Below are positions 10,908-22,332 of a stretch of DNA of 64,000 nucleotides, piece after piece (position 1 is the stretch's first letter; the number at the start of each line of letters is the position of its first letter). The notes under the pieces were generated by a model. The model was not told the DNA's origin. It searched no databases and was given only the letters and a program-made list of their open reading frames with translations. Source of the stretch: Symbiodinium natans (Eukaryota > Sar > Dinophyceae > Suessiales > Symbiodiniaceae); contig CAJNDS010000082.1 in assembly GCA_905221605.1 (NCBI GenBank), positions 1 to 64,000 on the forward strand, given 5' to 3'. The position numbers and the translations under genes are program-made.

Positions 10908-11875
10908 ATGTAAGAGATTCCAGGGGCCTGCCTATTTGCGTTACGAGGCGTTTCAGGAGATGGAGACAGGACCTCACTTGGGGCGCGGACAGGCAAGAAG
11001 GCCAGGATTGAAACACTCGTCTAGACTGCATCTCATCCTAGCAAAGGAAAGCACGGAGGCCTGACCAGACATGGATTTATGGAAAGCGCGTGTGGCGCCA
11101 CCGCGCAAGAGCAAGACCCACAGCTGATCAGCGACGAGGGTGGGAGCTGGTGAGCAAGTTGGTCAGAGCTGCTTTTGTCTCATGACCAGTGAAAAGTAAG
11201 GGTGTTACTTCAGCGTCGAAGAAGGACAAGAGAAGGGAAAGTTCACAACTGGGAAACCCTCTTTCACCCATGGCAAGAAGAACCTCAACGGAAGTGAGAG
11301 CAAAGATCTAGACGCTCTCAGACGCAATGTGTGTGTGCTACTCGCCTGTGACACTGGCTGAATCATCGAGTCAATGTGGTACCCCATGGCTCATAGAACA
11401 GCTGCGGTAATGTTGATTTTTCGTTTACAGTGAAGACGGAGTTGACATCATCTCCAGCCCTGAGGTTTTGATTTTTCGGAAGGGTGAAGCTCTGGGTCCA
11501 GAGAGCAAAACTCACCCTTCATTACGCCTCTCATCTTCGAAGACATGTCCTGCAACCCAAGTATTGCTGCGCAAGAACTCTTCTTGGCATTGCCGGTCAG
11601 GTATAGACCGTCACAAAGGCAGAAGGAGAGGGGCGCCTAAGGGTCCAGGATGGCCCGAGCTGCTCGAGACTTGTCCGTGCCCCAGGCTTCTGAAGCTGTC
11701 GGCACAAGGACAGCGCTCGCCGGAGGTCACTTGCCAATTCCGTTGCGATTTTTTTTTGACATCTCTGGCAGGTAGAGGTTCTTTTTCCAAAAGAAATTTC
11801 TCTCGAGCAACCCTGAACCGGACTCTGTGGACTGGAGACTGACGGTGTAAAAACTTCCACCAACTTTTTGAAACA

Positions 11876-11924
11876 ACCCTAAGCCCTAAACAGTAAAACC
11901 AAAAACCTAAACCCTAAACCCAAC
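11876..11924 (-). repeat. Interstitial telomere-like tract
   Basis: CCCTAAA heptamers with A-rich variants. Confidence 0.8.
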
Positions 11925-12658
11925 ACTAAGCAATGCCCTACGTCTCACGCCGACAGCAACTTGTGCCAAGACACACCGCTGCCTCGGAAACTCCAGGGGG
12001 AAGCTTGATGGCCACCTGCACCGGCCATGGGGTTGTTTAAGACATGTGCATCCTCGACAATCTTTCCAACCTAGCAACAGCTCCGAATGAACACGATGAG
12101 GGTTGCCAGGTAAGCGAGTGAAGTCGGCAACTGTGCGAGAACGAACATGGCTAGAAGGGTGTGGTTTCAGGTTTCAAGAGGCCGCCTCGACCAGAAGGGT
12201 GGAGAAGGCCCGCATAGGTAAGTTCAGTGCGAGGACTGGTTAAGACATCGATGTCCGGTGGAAATGCTCTCGTTCTCTGGCCTTGTGCATTGCTTGCTTT
12301 TTTCGGTCTTGGTGCCAAAGGCTACAACGGTAAGGGCCGCGGCAAGCCGCAAGGTTCTTTCGCAACTAGGACTTCAATGGCTCGCGCCACTTGGCACAGA
12401 AGGCTCAAAGAACCGTATATGCCGTCAAGACCCGAGGGATTCACCGGCTCCAAAAGTGCCGTAAAGCATGGATATAACTTCAATGACATCTGAGCCCTAC
12501 TTGCAAGTAAACAAATACAACTGCCCTTATGAACTCCAGTAGCAAGCAACAGTGCGAGGGCAAGCCCGAGGGTGCCTTGTCAAGAGTGGTGGGCAGAGTG
12601 AGAGCGTCGCTGCTGACAGCGACTTTTTCGCGGCCTCGAGATGTACCACGTTGTACCC

Positions 12659-12770
12659 CTAGACCCGGGAGTAGCCTAAAAGCAATAAGGGTACCATTTC
12701 TGGTTTTCAGGGAATTATGAGGGAGCCCTGACCCAAAAGCAGGGAAATAGGGGCCTACTCCGGGTCCTAG
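12659..12770. mobile_element. Family E miniature inverted-repeat element
   Basis: Terminal inverted repeats CTAGACCCGGGAGTAGCC (12659-12676) and GGCCTACTCCGGGTCCTAG (12752-12770). The interior includes GGGTACC and a GGGAATTATGAGGGA stretch shared with other copies. It is the most complete copy of this family in the window. Confidence 0.75.
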
Positions 12771-12845
12771 ACCCTCAATGGTTAGCCGCAAGACCTGGGA
12801 GGGCATCTCCCTGAACCCCAGCCCCGACACACTGAACTCCTGAGC

Positions 12846-12893
12846 CAAACCCTAAACCCTGAACCCTGAAACCGACCCTAAACCCTAAACCCT
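12846..12893 (-). repeat. Interstitial telomere-like tract
   Basis: CCCTAAA and CCCTGAA heptamers. Confidence 0.85.
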
Positions 12894-14981
12894 GTCATAC
12901 AAGCAAGGGCCTGTCAGCAGCGAGCTCAAAGTCTGGCCGAGGGCCTGAGTGTGAGGAGGTTCTGCGGTCTGTTTATTGGTCATTTTCTACCGCCCTATTA
13001 TTCTCTTCTTATTAGCGGGCCCATATTGTGTTCTTATTTGGCCCGTCATTCAGATAGTCTTCTCATGCACCCTTACACTACAGAATACTAAATTGGGCGC
13101 TCTTTTGTTTATCTTTTCACGCCGGCACACAATATAATTCTCTTTTCGTGCCCGCAGAAATAATATACTGGAAGAGAGAAGTGAGTGAACGATTGCGGTG
13201 CCCGAAAGGGGTTAGCTCAGAAAACTGACAATCAAGGTTTCGAGTGTTTCAGGTCTTAGAATTTGAAGCCAATGGTAGTGTTGTGGTACATTGCAATTTC
13301 ATGTTCAGCAAAAAGCCCTGAATACCAAAGCCTTAAGTCCCAAGTACAGCCTAAAATAAAGTGTACCGTTTCTTGGATCGCAGCCCTGAGACAACCACGA
13401 ATATGTAGGGGTTGGCCATTAACGATGGCCCGTTGTCCGTACCTGGAAGGGTCTATAATTTGAAAGAGAAGCCCGGTTGATATACGTTTTGTGGTTAGGG
13501 TTTAGGGAAAGTTTACCCCAGCACAGGGCCCAAATTGCTCCAAACCGCAATCCCTAAGCCCTAAACCCAGAACCCTGGACCCCAGAATGCCCAGAACCGT
13601 ACAAAAAATAGGGGTCCTGCCTGTCGGGGCTCTTCCTCCTCAAGCTCTGCAAAGGCCTGGGCCACCTCAGCTGAGCATCTCAAAGGCATATCGAATTAAA
13701 GGTTAACCTTTGGGATGATAAGGGGACTATACTACCCCAAAAAAGTTGGAGGTTACCTACTCTACTACTAGGAACACGCTTTAGAGCCTTAGAGAGCTTT
13801 GGGATTTCAGGGTGAGCGTGATGTACTTAGACTCTGCGGGTGTCTGTGCCACCCACCACTCTAACCGCCCCAGCCCTCCACCCACAACATTAACGCCAAA
13901 ACAATGTGCACTCAGATGCTACTTTCTGGCCAGGCCTTCAAAGTGAGGCAAAGTGCCTTATACCTTCGTTTATGAATAGGCTCTGTGACGTGCGTGTGGG
14001 GGTGAGGGCGCCAATCATCCGAAAACCCATACCAGTATCAGTGGACCAAAAGCCTTCATTTCAAGTAAGCCCTGACACAGAAGTACACGTTTCGAAGACC
14101 GAGTGCTCCGCATTCTTGGAGTTTGCAGCTGCATCTGCCTGGGGGCTGCCCAAGATCCCTAAACCCTAAACCCAAAACCCACCACACTCAAAACGAGGAG
14201 TGGGAATTCTGGGAGCTTGGGATCTGCGGCTTTGGAACTCCCCCTTGGAGTGCTGGGTGCAGGGTACAAAACTAACAACAAAAACATACTATTTGCATCT
14301 TCCCTTGGGTTACAAACAAAAACGCAAAGCCTACGGAAACCATAGCATAGGGGGCCCGATCTAATTAGGATGGGCATTTTGTGCAGTCTGGAAATTTTTT
14401 CTGGGGGATTCCAGGGGAAGGATGTTAATCACTTGGCTGCTTTGTTAAGGGGCTCCCCCAGCAAATCGCAAGCTGCATTGCAGCTTGGCATCTGCTTTTG
14501 AGAACTTCTGGCGACTGCTTGTCTCCCTAACCTCTGGGCAGCTGGTGCTGAAGCAAGATGCCACGGCCAAACCGCCGGCAACAGTTGCAGCACGTGCCTG
14601 CGCCACATCAATGATCACTTGCCGCGACTCTTAGCTTTAGAGTTCAGGATGTCTTGCTCGGGAAAATAACAAGAGACTCAGCTCAAAAGAAGAGCTCTGC
14701 CTGCTCCGCTGCTTCTTTGACCTGACAGCTTCTGGCTCTTTTCATGGCAAGAGGTCACATGCGCCAGGTACACGGGAACCTGTTCGCATAAGAGAGAAGT
14801 CTGTGTGACCCCCCAAAATGAGCCCGAACAATTGCCAGTGCTGTCCCCTTTCAACCCCCCATGGAACTATAACAGAAGCTACCCTTCTCTTCATTGGTGT
14901 CACTGGCGCAATGCTTGATCGTGGGACCTGTTTCAGCATTTCTTTGACGCTGCGACCTGAGCACCAAAAATCTGGAGGGGC
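12894..14981. other. Non-genic stretch
   Basis: Contains short CCCTAAA clusters near 13557 and 14157 and a telomere-like word near 13497. No frame shows a domain. Nothing else is supportable. Confidence 0.5.
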
Positions 14982-15082
14982 ATCCCAGATCTTCCAAAAC
15001 CCCTTACTTAAGGAAAAACCCTAATTCACAATAAGGATCCTTAGTATAAGTTAGGGTATAGGGGTGTTGGAAGATCTGGGAT
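14982..15082. mobile_element. Family G miniature inverted-repeat element
   Basis: Perfect 16-bp terminal inverted repeats ATCCCAGATCTTCCAA (14982-14997) and TTGGAAGATCTGGGAT (15067-15082). The inner AACCCC/GGGGT also pair. Its interior carries AAACCCTAATTC and TTAGGGTATAGG. Confidence 0.75.
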
Positions 15083-15159
15083 CCTGAGACCCAAGCGTCT
15101 GATTTCTCAGCGTGCGTCGGGGGACAGCCAGGGTGGGGCCTTAGGCCTTTGAAGCTCGG

Positions 15160-15204
15160 TTTAGGGTTTTCAATGTTTAGGGTTTAGGCTTTAGGGTTTA
15201 GGGA
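15160..15204 (+). repeat. Interstitial telomere-like tract
   Basis: TTTAGGG heptamers with a short spacer. Further short runs of opposite orientation lie at 15283-15302 (CCCTAAA) and 15422-15444 (TTTAGGG). Confidence 0.85.
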
Positions 15205-15707
15205 TTTTAAACACCCTGAACCTTGGGGGTTCCCGAAACTTGGGGGCACCTTATTGGGGTCCTTTTTGTTAAGGGGATCCTACTCTAAACCCTAAACCCT
15301 AAAATGGGGTCAAGATTGGGGTCACCGATTTTCGCAAACCCCCAGATGGAGAGCACCTGCTTCGCCAAGCGCTCCAACTCTGCCGAGTCCGAGGCCTCCA
15401 AAGTTTTTGCTTGGATTTTGGCTTAGGGTTTAGGGTTTAGGGTTCGCAGGTTCTATTCCTTTGAGTGCTCAAGCCACCTAAAGTGGGAGGACGAAGTCTG
15501 TTCAAGAGTTCCTCAGCACTTTGCTTGACGTCTTGGTCGGGTAACCCCGACGCCCAGGTTGTGAGTCGAGTCCTAGCTTAGCTTCGTGTCTAAAGTTTGC
15601 CAAACTACCGTACAAGCAAGTGGAAGCAGGAATCTGCAGGGTGCTCAAAGCGTCGCTTTGGGCTCTGCCTCGCGCATCCTTCTGGTGGGCCCCATGTCTA
15701 ATGTCTA

Positions 15708-15812
15708 ATATAGGGGCCTGAATAATTGGAATAGGGTTTTGGGGGTTATTATAGTATAATCATAAAGGGACCCTAAACCCTAAACCCGAAACTCTAAACC
15801 TAAACCAAACAT
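15708..15812 (+). mobile_element. Family A element, right half replaced by telomere-like DNA
   Basis: The left end AATATAGGGGCCTGAATAA and the inner GGGGGTTATTATAGTATAAT match other family A copies. After AAAGGGACCCTAA the expected GGGAATACT...GACCCCTATA end is missing. CCCTAAACCCGAAACTCTAA follows instead. Confidence 0.7.
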
Positions 15813-16782
15813 AAATAGTCCTCTTATTACCCTTTCAGGGAAGTTTTTTTTGAGCTGTTTTGGGGGGTCTTAAGCAAACAGTAGATGATAGCAAACTGCT
15901 GTTGTGAGGGTTCGTGCGGCTCTTGGCAGATCTCTTTTGAAGGGGCCCTCCTTGCTACGGAGTTGACGTTGAACCTCACGCGGCTTTCTCAGAAATGCTC
16001 GGCTTCTTTGCGGCCTTTGCGTTTGTTTGGCGAAATGCATTTACCGGGGTTTGCCTCGGAAGCATTTTGCAGTGAGGCTTTGTTGGTTTCTTAAGCCAAC
16101 TGAGGCAAAGTTCTGAGTAGCACGGTGAACTTTTGGAGACCTCGCTGGGCAAACCGAAACAACTTTTCGGAGATTGAAATGTGCTCGCTTCTCTCTCTCA
16201 CTTACTATTGAACCAGTTTCAAAGCCAACCGATTTTTGTCATTTCGCAACGAAATTCTCACATTAGCGAGGTCTTCAATCTAGTTGCAATGCCAGGCTTG
16301 GCCGTGGGGTGCTTCGTTTGTTGCCTACCGCATGCCTTGGATATCCTGTCTCATCCTTTCTGATAGCCCAGGAAATAGGAGACCTACATATTAGAATATG
16401 CTGCATGTTTTTGTTCGAGACTTTGTGTATGCTGTTCATTTATACTGAAGGTACAATTCAATACGGTAATTTTTTGGGAACAATTTCTGTGCATACTGTT
16501 CATATTGCACACATTATTAAATGTGTTGCAATATTTTCGAAACCATGTTGAGCGACAGTATTTGAAGAATTGTCCACTAAAGCAAGAAAATCGACAATTG
16601 AAAGGGTATCACAGTGGGACAAAGCAAATATTATGAAACTCGAGTGTGTGTGCATGAACATGTGTTATTGTTTTCATTTCCGCTATGATCAGTATTCTTT
16701 CCGGCCCCGCGGACCACCAGGCTCTTGCCCTGAAGCCAGGTTTGAGGGCTCGGCCTCATAGAGCGCCCTCAAGAAACCCCCC

Positions 16783-16812
16783 TCAACCCTAAACCCTGAA
16801 CCCTAAACCCTC
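16783..16812 (-). repeat. Interstitial telomere-like tract
   Basis: Four CCCTAAA/CCCTGAA heptamers. The A/T-richer stretch 16100-16760 before it has no recognisable gene. Confidence 0.8.
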
Positions 16813-17172
16813 GATTACAGCTTGTAGAGGGTCTTGGGGATGCGGGGAGGGGCTTGCTCCGCTTCTCCTGCTGACATTGCTCAGTGTCCACTTGTGCTGT
16901 TGTTGGCCTCGCCAGCCAACACCGGTCCCATCCTGGGAGGAGAGCTTTGGGCTTTGGCTTTCAGGGCTTGACCCTTTCCTTGAGTGAGGGTCGGCTACAT
17001 GTCGGGCATCAAGCCTGTAAACTTTGAGGATGTTTAAGGGAGCCTGCAAGTCAGATGTCTCTAAGCCACGCCCTGTGTCTTGGAGGGATCTCCTTCAACA
17101 TGGCCAGTGCAGCTCTTCTTCTTTCTTGGCTTCCTGTGGATCCTTACGAAGGATTGAAACTCGCGCAGATGT

Positions 17173-17229
17173 CCTAAACCCTAAACCCTAAACCCTAGAC
17201 CCGAAGCCCTAAACCCTTAGCCCTAAACC
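17173..17229 (-). repeat. Interstitial telomere-like tract
   Basis: Three perfect CCCTAAA units followed by variants. Another perfect run of about three units lies at 17336-17359. Confidence 0.9.
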
Positions 17230-17359
17230 TGCTGAATGCCGTTGCAAGTCCCTTATAGGCAAGCGATGCCTGGGCCTCCCGGCTTGAAGGGTGAAGCTGC
17301 CTCCCAGAGTTCACTAGGTTTGCTTCTTTGCAAATAAACCCTAAACCCTAAACCCTAGC

Positions 17360-18540
17360 AGTCAGTGTCCCCTTTTTTTGGGGGGGGGCCCTGTCAGTTA
17401 GCCCTTTTGTGTGCATTTCCGTGAAGACCTTTGAAAGAATGTCTAAGAGCTTGCGAGCCATGAGCTGCGCCTGTTTCCGCTGCAGCTCTTGGATTTCCAA
17501 AGCCTCGGTCCGATGAACCAAAGACAAGTGCAGAGCCTCTGGGGGCATTCCAGTTCTGGCGTAAGGATGCGCTCATGCACACACCCACACACACACCCGC
17601 ACTTGCACGTCCCTAACACATTCAATTTGTCAGACTACCTCTAGAGACAAAGGGTTCGTGCACGCGCACGCAGGCACACCGCCTCCTTGGCGTTGCTGAG
17701 TGGTTCTGAACGGAGAACTGAGATTTCACGTGCATTTGGGATCCTCGGTCTGACCTTTATGGGCACTGTTTTGACCCCCACCTCCTGGGACCTCCCCTGA
17801 AACGACCACAAATCTCTAAACACGACGTTTGTTGGTAAGTCTCCGTGAGACCCTTAGGGACCTTTGGTCGCAGGAATGTAGTATCCTGGTGCTTTCAGGT
17901 TGCTATTACACCTGTTGCACGCGTTTTCTGCAGTTTTGAAACTTGGCGAGCTTGCTGCACTGCAAAATGGAAAAATCAGGACAGGCAGTTTTACAGGCGA
18001 AGCGGCATGGTAAGTTTCACATGCAGAAAGACTTGCAAATGGCAGCCCAAGCTTGGTGAAATACTTCGAGATCTACTTGCCATTCTGGGCATGGAGGACA
18101 TCAGGGATGCAGTCCTGGGGAACCTTGGGGTGTAGACAACAAAGCCCCCCTCCACCCCCAACAAGAAAACAAAGAGGAAAAACAAACCAAACCTTTGAAG
18201 CCTGAGGTCAAGCTGCCGGAAATCCTCGAAGGATCTCCGATTTCCCCTGGGCCGCCCTGCTAGGGCCTCTTCGATTCGAGTGGGCATTTTGGGTTGTTGG
18301 ATGAAAAACCAAACAGGCACTATACGGGTACAATGTGGACAAAGGCTTCGACTACGGTGTTATCTAAAATAGCCCCGTGCCACCCGAAGCCGCAAGTGCC
18401 GCAAGCGGACCTGAGCGGCATTCATCATCTCGTTTAGCATGCCCATGGGGTCCTCAAGCAGCTTGGGCAAAGTTGACAGCAACCCAAACCCCTGAACCGC
18501 CAAAAGCCTTATACCCTGAAACTTCAACCCCGAGAACAGC
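17360..18540. other. Non-genic stretch
   Basis: Only short frames are present. A CA-rich patch (17578-17600) and a poly-G patch (17386-17395) are the only simple repeats. Confidence 0.5.
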
Positions 18541-18581
18541 CAAGGGTTTAGGGCTTAGGGTTTGGGGTTTAGGGTTCAGGG
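18541..18581 (+). repeat. Interstitial telomere-like tract
   Basis: TTTAGGG heptamers with GGCTTAGGG and TTTGGGG variants. Confidence 0.85.
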
Positions 18582-18754
18582 AAACTTCTCAGGGCTGCTC
18601 ATTGGGCTCAGCTTCGGCTGCAACAGCTCGTTCAATATGGCTCGCTCTGGCTGATGGGTGGGCCCCCCTTTTTGTACCCTAGAATAACAGACCCCTATGT
18701 AACAGTAGGTATCCCCCACTAGCTCTAAACCGTTTGTTGCTAAGGCCCCCCCCA

Positions 18755-18835
18755 CCCCAAACCCTGAAACTTTAACCCTAAACCCTAAACCCTAAACCCC
18801 AAACCTAAACCTGTAACCCTAAACCCCTAAACCCC
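18755..18835 (-). repeat. Interstitial telomere-like tract
   Basis: About ten CCCTAAA-type units, three of them perfect in a row. It lies in the opposite orientation to the tract 180 bases to its left. Confidence 0.9.
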
Positions 18836-19735
18836 TTGCTGGGATCTCTCCTTGATGGCGCCCAGGGCAGTGAGCAGAGCGAAGGCCACAGGATCCGGCC
18901 TAAAAGCAGGGTTCGGAGCAGCTAGTTTTCAGGGTGGTTTTTGAAACCCTGCGAGAAACAATCATATATCTATATATGTATATATTATCCTCCTAAACCC
19001 AAGAAGGGCAATCATGCAATATCCCAAGGGCCTGCCGAGTGCGGTTCAGGGCACACTTCGCTCGTGCGGGGGTTCTCTTTAGGGCTCTGCAGCACTTGGG
19101 CGCGCGCAGACCCATGGCGTCGTACTTCTGCTGCATGTAGGCCTCCCGCTCCGAAGGAGATGTGCTCTGCCCACTTCTTCCCAAGCACCGTTTCTGAGAA
19201 AGATCTGCGCATCTGGCGCAGGAGAAGCGATTTCGGGGCAGATGCCACTGTTCGACTTTGTCCCGCAATCTAAACTCCAGAAACACCAACCCCCCCCCAC
19301 CCCCCCTAGCCCTTTTGAAGTAGACCGAGCTGAACAAAGAGTGGAACATGCTTTGGGACGCTGGCATCTGGCTTCGGCAGTGGTTGGAGACTCAAGAAGT
19401 CGACCTGGCGTTGCAGTCACAGGGATCAGGTACGTAAACCCCTAAGCCCTTTGCCCCAGATCCTTGGATTGGGGCATCCTGGTGCGGCTAGAACGAAGCG
19501 TTCACGTGAGACTATCAGGGAACTATGGTTTAGGGGGTGGGGTGTCAGCAAGGAATTCGGAAGAAGGTAGCCTGTACTTCCCTAGAACCGGTAAGCAAAA
19601 TTACGGCTCCAAAACAGCTGACAGCTTCGGGTAAACTTCTAAACCCCCGGATGTCTCAGGCCGCCTTCGGACTACCGAGGACTTGCATGGCGTCGGGTTC
19701 ACAGCATCTTGATCAAACTCCAAAGCGTCGCGGGG

Positions 19736-19808
19736 CCCTAAACCCTTCAAACCCAAACCCTAAACCCTCAACCCTAAACCCTTCAAACCCAAACCCTCAA
19801 CCCTAAAC
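19736..19808 (-). repeat. Interstitial telomere-like tract with higher-order repeat
   Basis: The block AACCCTTCAAACCCAAACCC occurs twice, separated by CCCTAAA units. Short duplications therefore occur inside the tract. Confidence 0.85.
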
Positions 19809-20987
19809 TTGGGGCTACCCTAGGGAGCTTCAGGGTGTGGCAAAACACGGAGTTCGAGTTTGTGGCTCTAATGTGGCTTGGTGCAGGTTCGAGCTGGGAG
19901 CCGCAGGTGTGGCTGCAATAGCATCGGAAGCCTTGATGCAGGTGTAAGTTTAGGGTTTTGGGTTTAGGGAATTTAGGGAATTTAGGGAATAGCGGTAACA
20001 CTGTCAAGACTCACAGTCGCAGCTTTTCTCGGCTGAGTCTAGAGAGAATTGTCCTCAACCTCCAAGACCAAAAAAGATCCCGCATTTTGAGTGTCTACCT
20101 GTAATTTTCACTTCCGTAGGGGGATCCATGAAAGTGTGTTTCCTACAAGCTTCTTGCAGACATGACCTGCAAAACCACAGCTCAGTGGTAGTGACCGGCG
20201 CTGTGCGCCCTCAGCTGCTTCCGATTTTATTGGTTCCCACTATCCCGGGGACTAGAAACAGTATCCTTCCTGCTTTTCCTGAATAAGGGTTTAGAAGGGT
20301 TCCTGGTTCTTGGGATCTGTTGGAGAGCGCCCTGGTCGGACAGTACGTTGATATTCTGGCTGCCTCTGCTCTAGGCGAGGTTCCTGCAGCCGTATCCACG
20401 ACCCCTCCCCAACACAGAAAAATTCTGGTGAACAAAAACCCTTTAACAGGCACTGAAAAACAAAGCCCAAAAAAAAACCAAAAAACTCCCAAAAGCCCCC
20501 CCTCCCCCCTTCATGTTGCAGCTTCAAGTACTTGAAGGGTTTGCAGCGGCCCTCAAGCGTCCTGGCGCTTTGCGGAGTTTTTCTGGAGAGGGCGCGTCTT
20601 TCAGCTGTCGACGTGGCCAGCTTGTGACGCTTTTTGCGCTTGATACACTAGGATGGCCCTCAAAACCCTCTGAAAAAATCTTCCCTAAATGTGATGCTCT
20701 TAAACCCAATAAGGGAAAATGTGAAACATCCCAAAAGTCTACGCCAACTGTTATACAACAAACACAGCTGGGCTTGAGCGCTCCCGCAGATCCAGCTTGT
20801 CGAATAAATTGGGGGGGGGGGGGGCGGGGGTAAGAGAGCTTCATTCATAAACTCTCAAGAAGGCCAGCAGAGCGGGACACTTTGGGGTTGCTCTAGGGAC
20901 TGGATTTCTTAAAGTGGGTTTTGGACTCAGAACTTCCGACGTCTCATTCGCCATCCGCAGCTGTGAAAGCCTGTGCCAGAGCTGGTC

Positions 20988-20993
<6 letters not shown>

Positions 20994-21041
<48 letters not shown>
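20994..21041 (+). repeat. (CT)n microsatellite
   Basis: About 24 uninterrupted CT units. The overlapping frames that read SLSLSL or RERERE are products of this repeat. Confidence 0.95.
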
Positions 21042-21043
<2 letters not shown>

Positions 21044-21327
21044 GCTCTGCGAAATCTGCTGGGAGCTGGACTCGTTACAGTTCCGTAGAGCCCGTCCAAA
21101 CCCAGAAACTCTCTGCTTTTCAGGCCCGAAGCCTAAAACCGTCCGTCCCAAAGCCGAAGCCAACTCGAAGAAGACGGCAATTCAACCCGGGCTTCAGGTT
21201 TGGGGCCAGGAAAGCAGCGGTGGTTTTAGGCTTGTCTCTTGTGATGGTTGGATATTGCCTTTGCAGCTGGGCCGCATCGGCGAGAGCGAGCATGGGGCTT
21301 AGGGTGATTCAGGGATAAGAAGCAGGC

Positions 21328-21426
21328 AATATAGGGGCCTTGATAATTTGATTTGTTAGGGGGTATTATGGTAATCTTATATCGGGACGATGAGGGCATG
21401 TGAGTAACGATTCCGACCCCTATATT
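21328..21426. mobile_element. Family A miniature inverted-repeat element
   Basis: Perfect 10-bp terminal inverted repeats AATATAGGGG (21328-21337) and CCCCTATATT (21417-21426). The interior GTTAGGGGGTATTATGGTAA matches other copies. It is intact at both ends. Confidence 0.8.
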
Positions 21427-21579
21427 AATACGCAAAGGCTTAGACATCGAGACGTAGAGACTTCATTAATTAAGCTCGGAGCTGCCTGTAAAAGTTCTCC
21501 AATGTTGACATGATGGCACCTTGGCACCGGCCTTGAACCAGCTTGGCCGTGGACCTGGCCATGCAATGCTGGGGGACCT

Positions 21580-21627
21580 GGGGTTTAGGGTTTAGGGTTT
21601 AGGTTTAGGGTTTCGGGTTTAGGGTTC
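21580..21627 (+). repeat. Interstitial telomere-like tract
   Basis: Six TTTAGGG-type units with one TTTCGGG variant. Confidence 0.9.
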
Positions 21628-22243
21628 CAACTCCTTTGGGATCGGCTGGAGTTTAAGAACGAAACCTTCGCACGAACAGCAGGCGGGATCTGCGGCACAG
21701 TTGCCAGCAGCTGTGGCGAATTCCTTTGTCTCTATGTCTATGCTCCACAAACTTCGCAAAGCCATGAGGCCCTCGAAATCCTCTGTAGAACCCCCCAACC
21801 CAAAACCTCTCAAAGCCTGCCTCCGTAGGGCAGCGGGTGTGTGTAGAAGCCGCGGGGCCTTGGCCACACAGCCAACTTGGGTGGCCGCGGGGAGAGAACT
21901 CTCAGATGGGGTTCTTTGCTGCAAGCATACGGCTTTTGTGCAAGGCTTGACCATCACCTGTATGGCCGGTCTGATAGTATCCTTCTCTGGGTTTGTGGTT
22001 AGCACTCGCATCAGGACTGAGTGTTTGAGCCTGAGTTTTTGCGAGCAGTGGCGAGTGAACCCCTTAAAAGCCGATGGAGCAAATCTATCCGCGCGTTCTC
22101 GCAAAGTTCGCTCTCTTTCGGGCGCGATCTTCGTGCTGTGACAGGAAACTTCAGGGACTCTACGGAGGGCTCGTTATCTGGAGCCGCGAATGAGTCAAAG
22201 CCAGAAAAGGCCCGGCCAACCCCCATCTCGTGAAGTAGGGCTT

Positions 22244-22332
22244 TGCTATTGGTAAACGGACACCGAATACATGTACATATGTTCTTAAAAACATGTTTAC
22301 ACTGAGCAATGTTGACAAGGTCACCAATAGCA
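22244..22332. repeat. Possible small inverted-repeat element
   Basis: TGCTATTGGT (22244-22253) pairs with ACCAATAGCA (22323-22332). A smaller ACATGT palindrome lies inside. It is seen once only. Confidence 0.4.

Noticed and set aside
12227-12493. 88-codon frame with a hydrophobic N-terminus and basic tail
   Set aside because: A single short frame with no recognised domain or supporting context; chance cannot be excluded.
21619-22104. 161-codon minus-strand frame
   Set aside because: A 146-codon frame covers the same DNA on the other strand and neither shows a motif; it begins or ends in telomere-like sequence.
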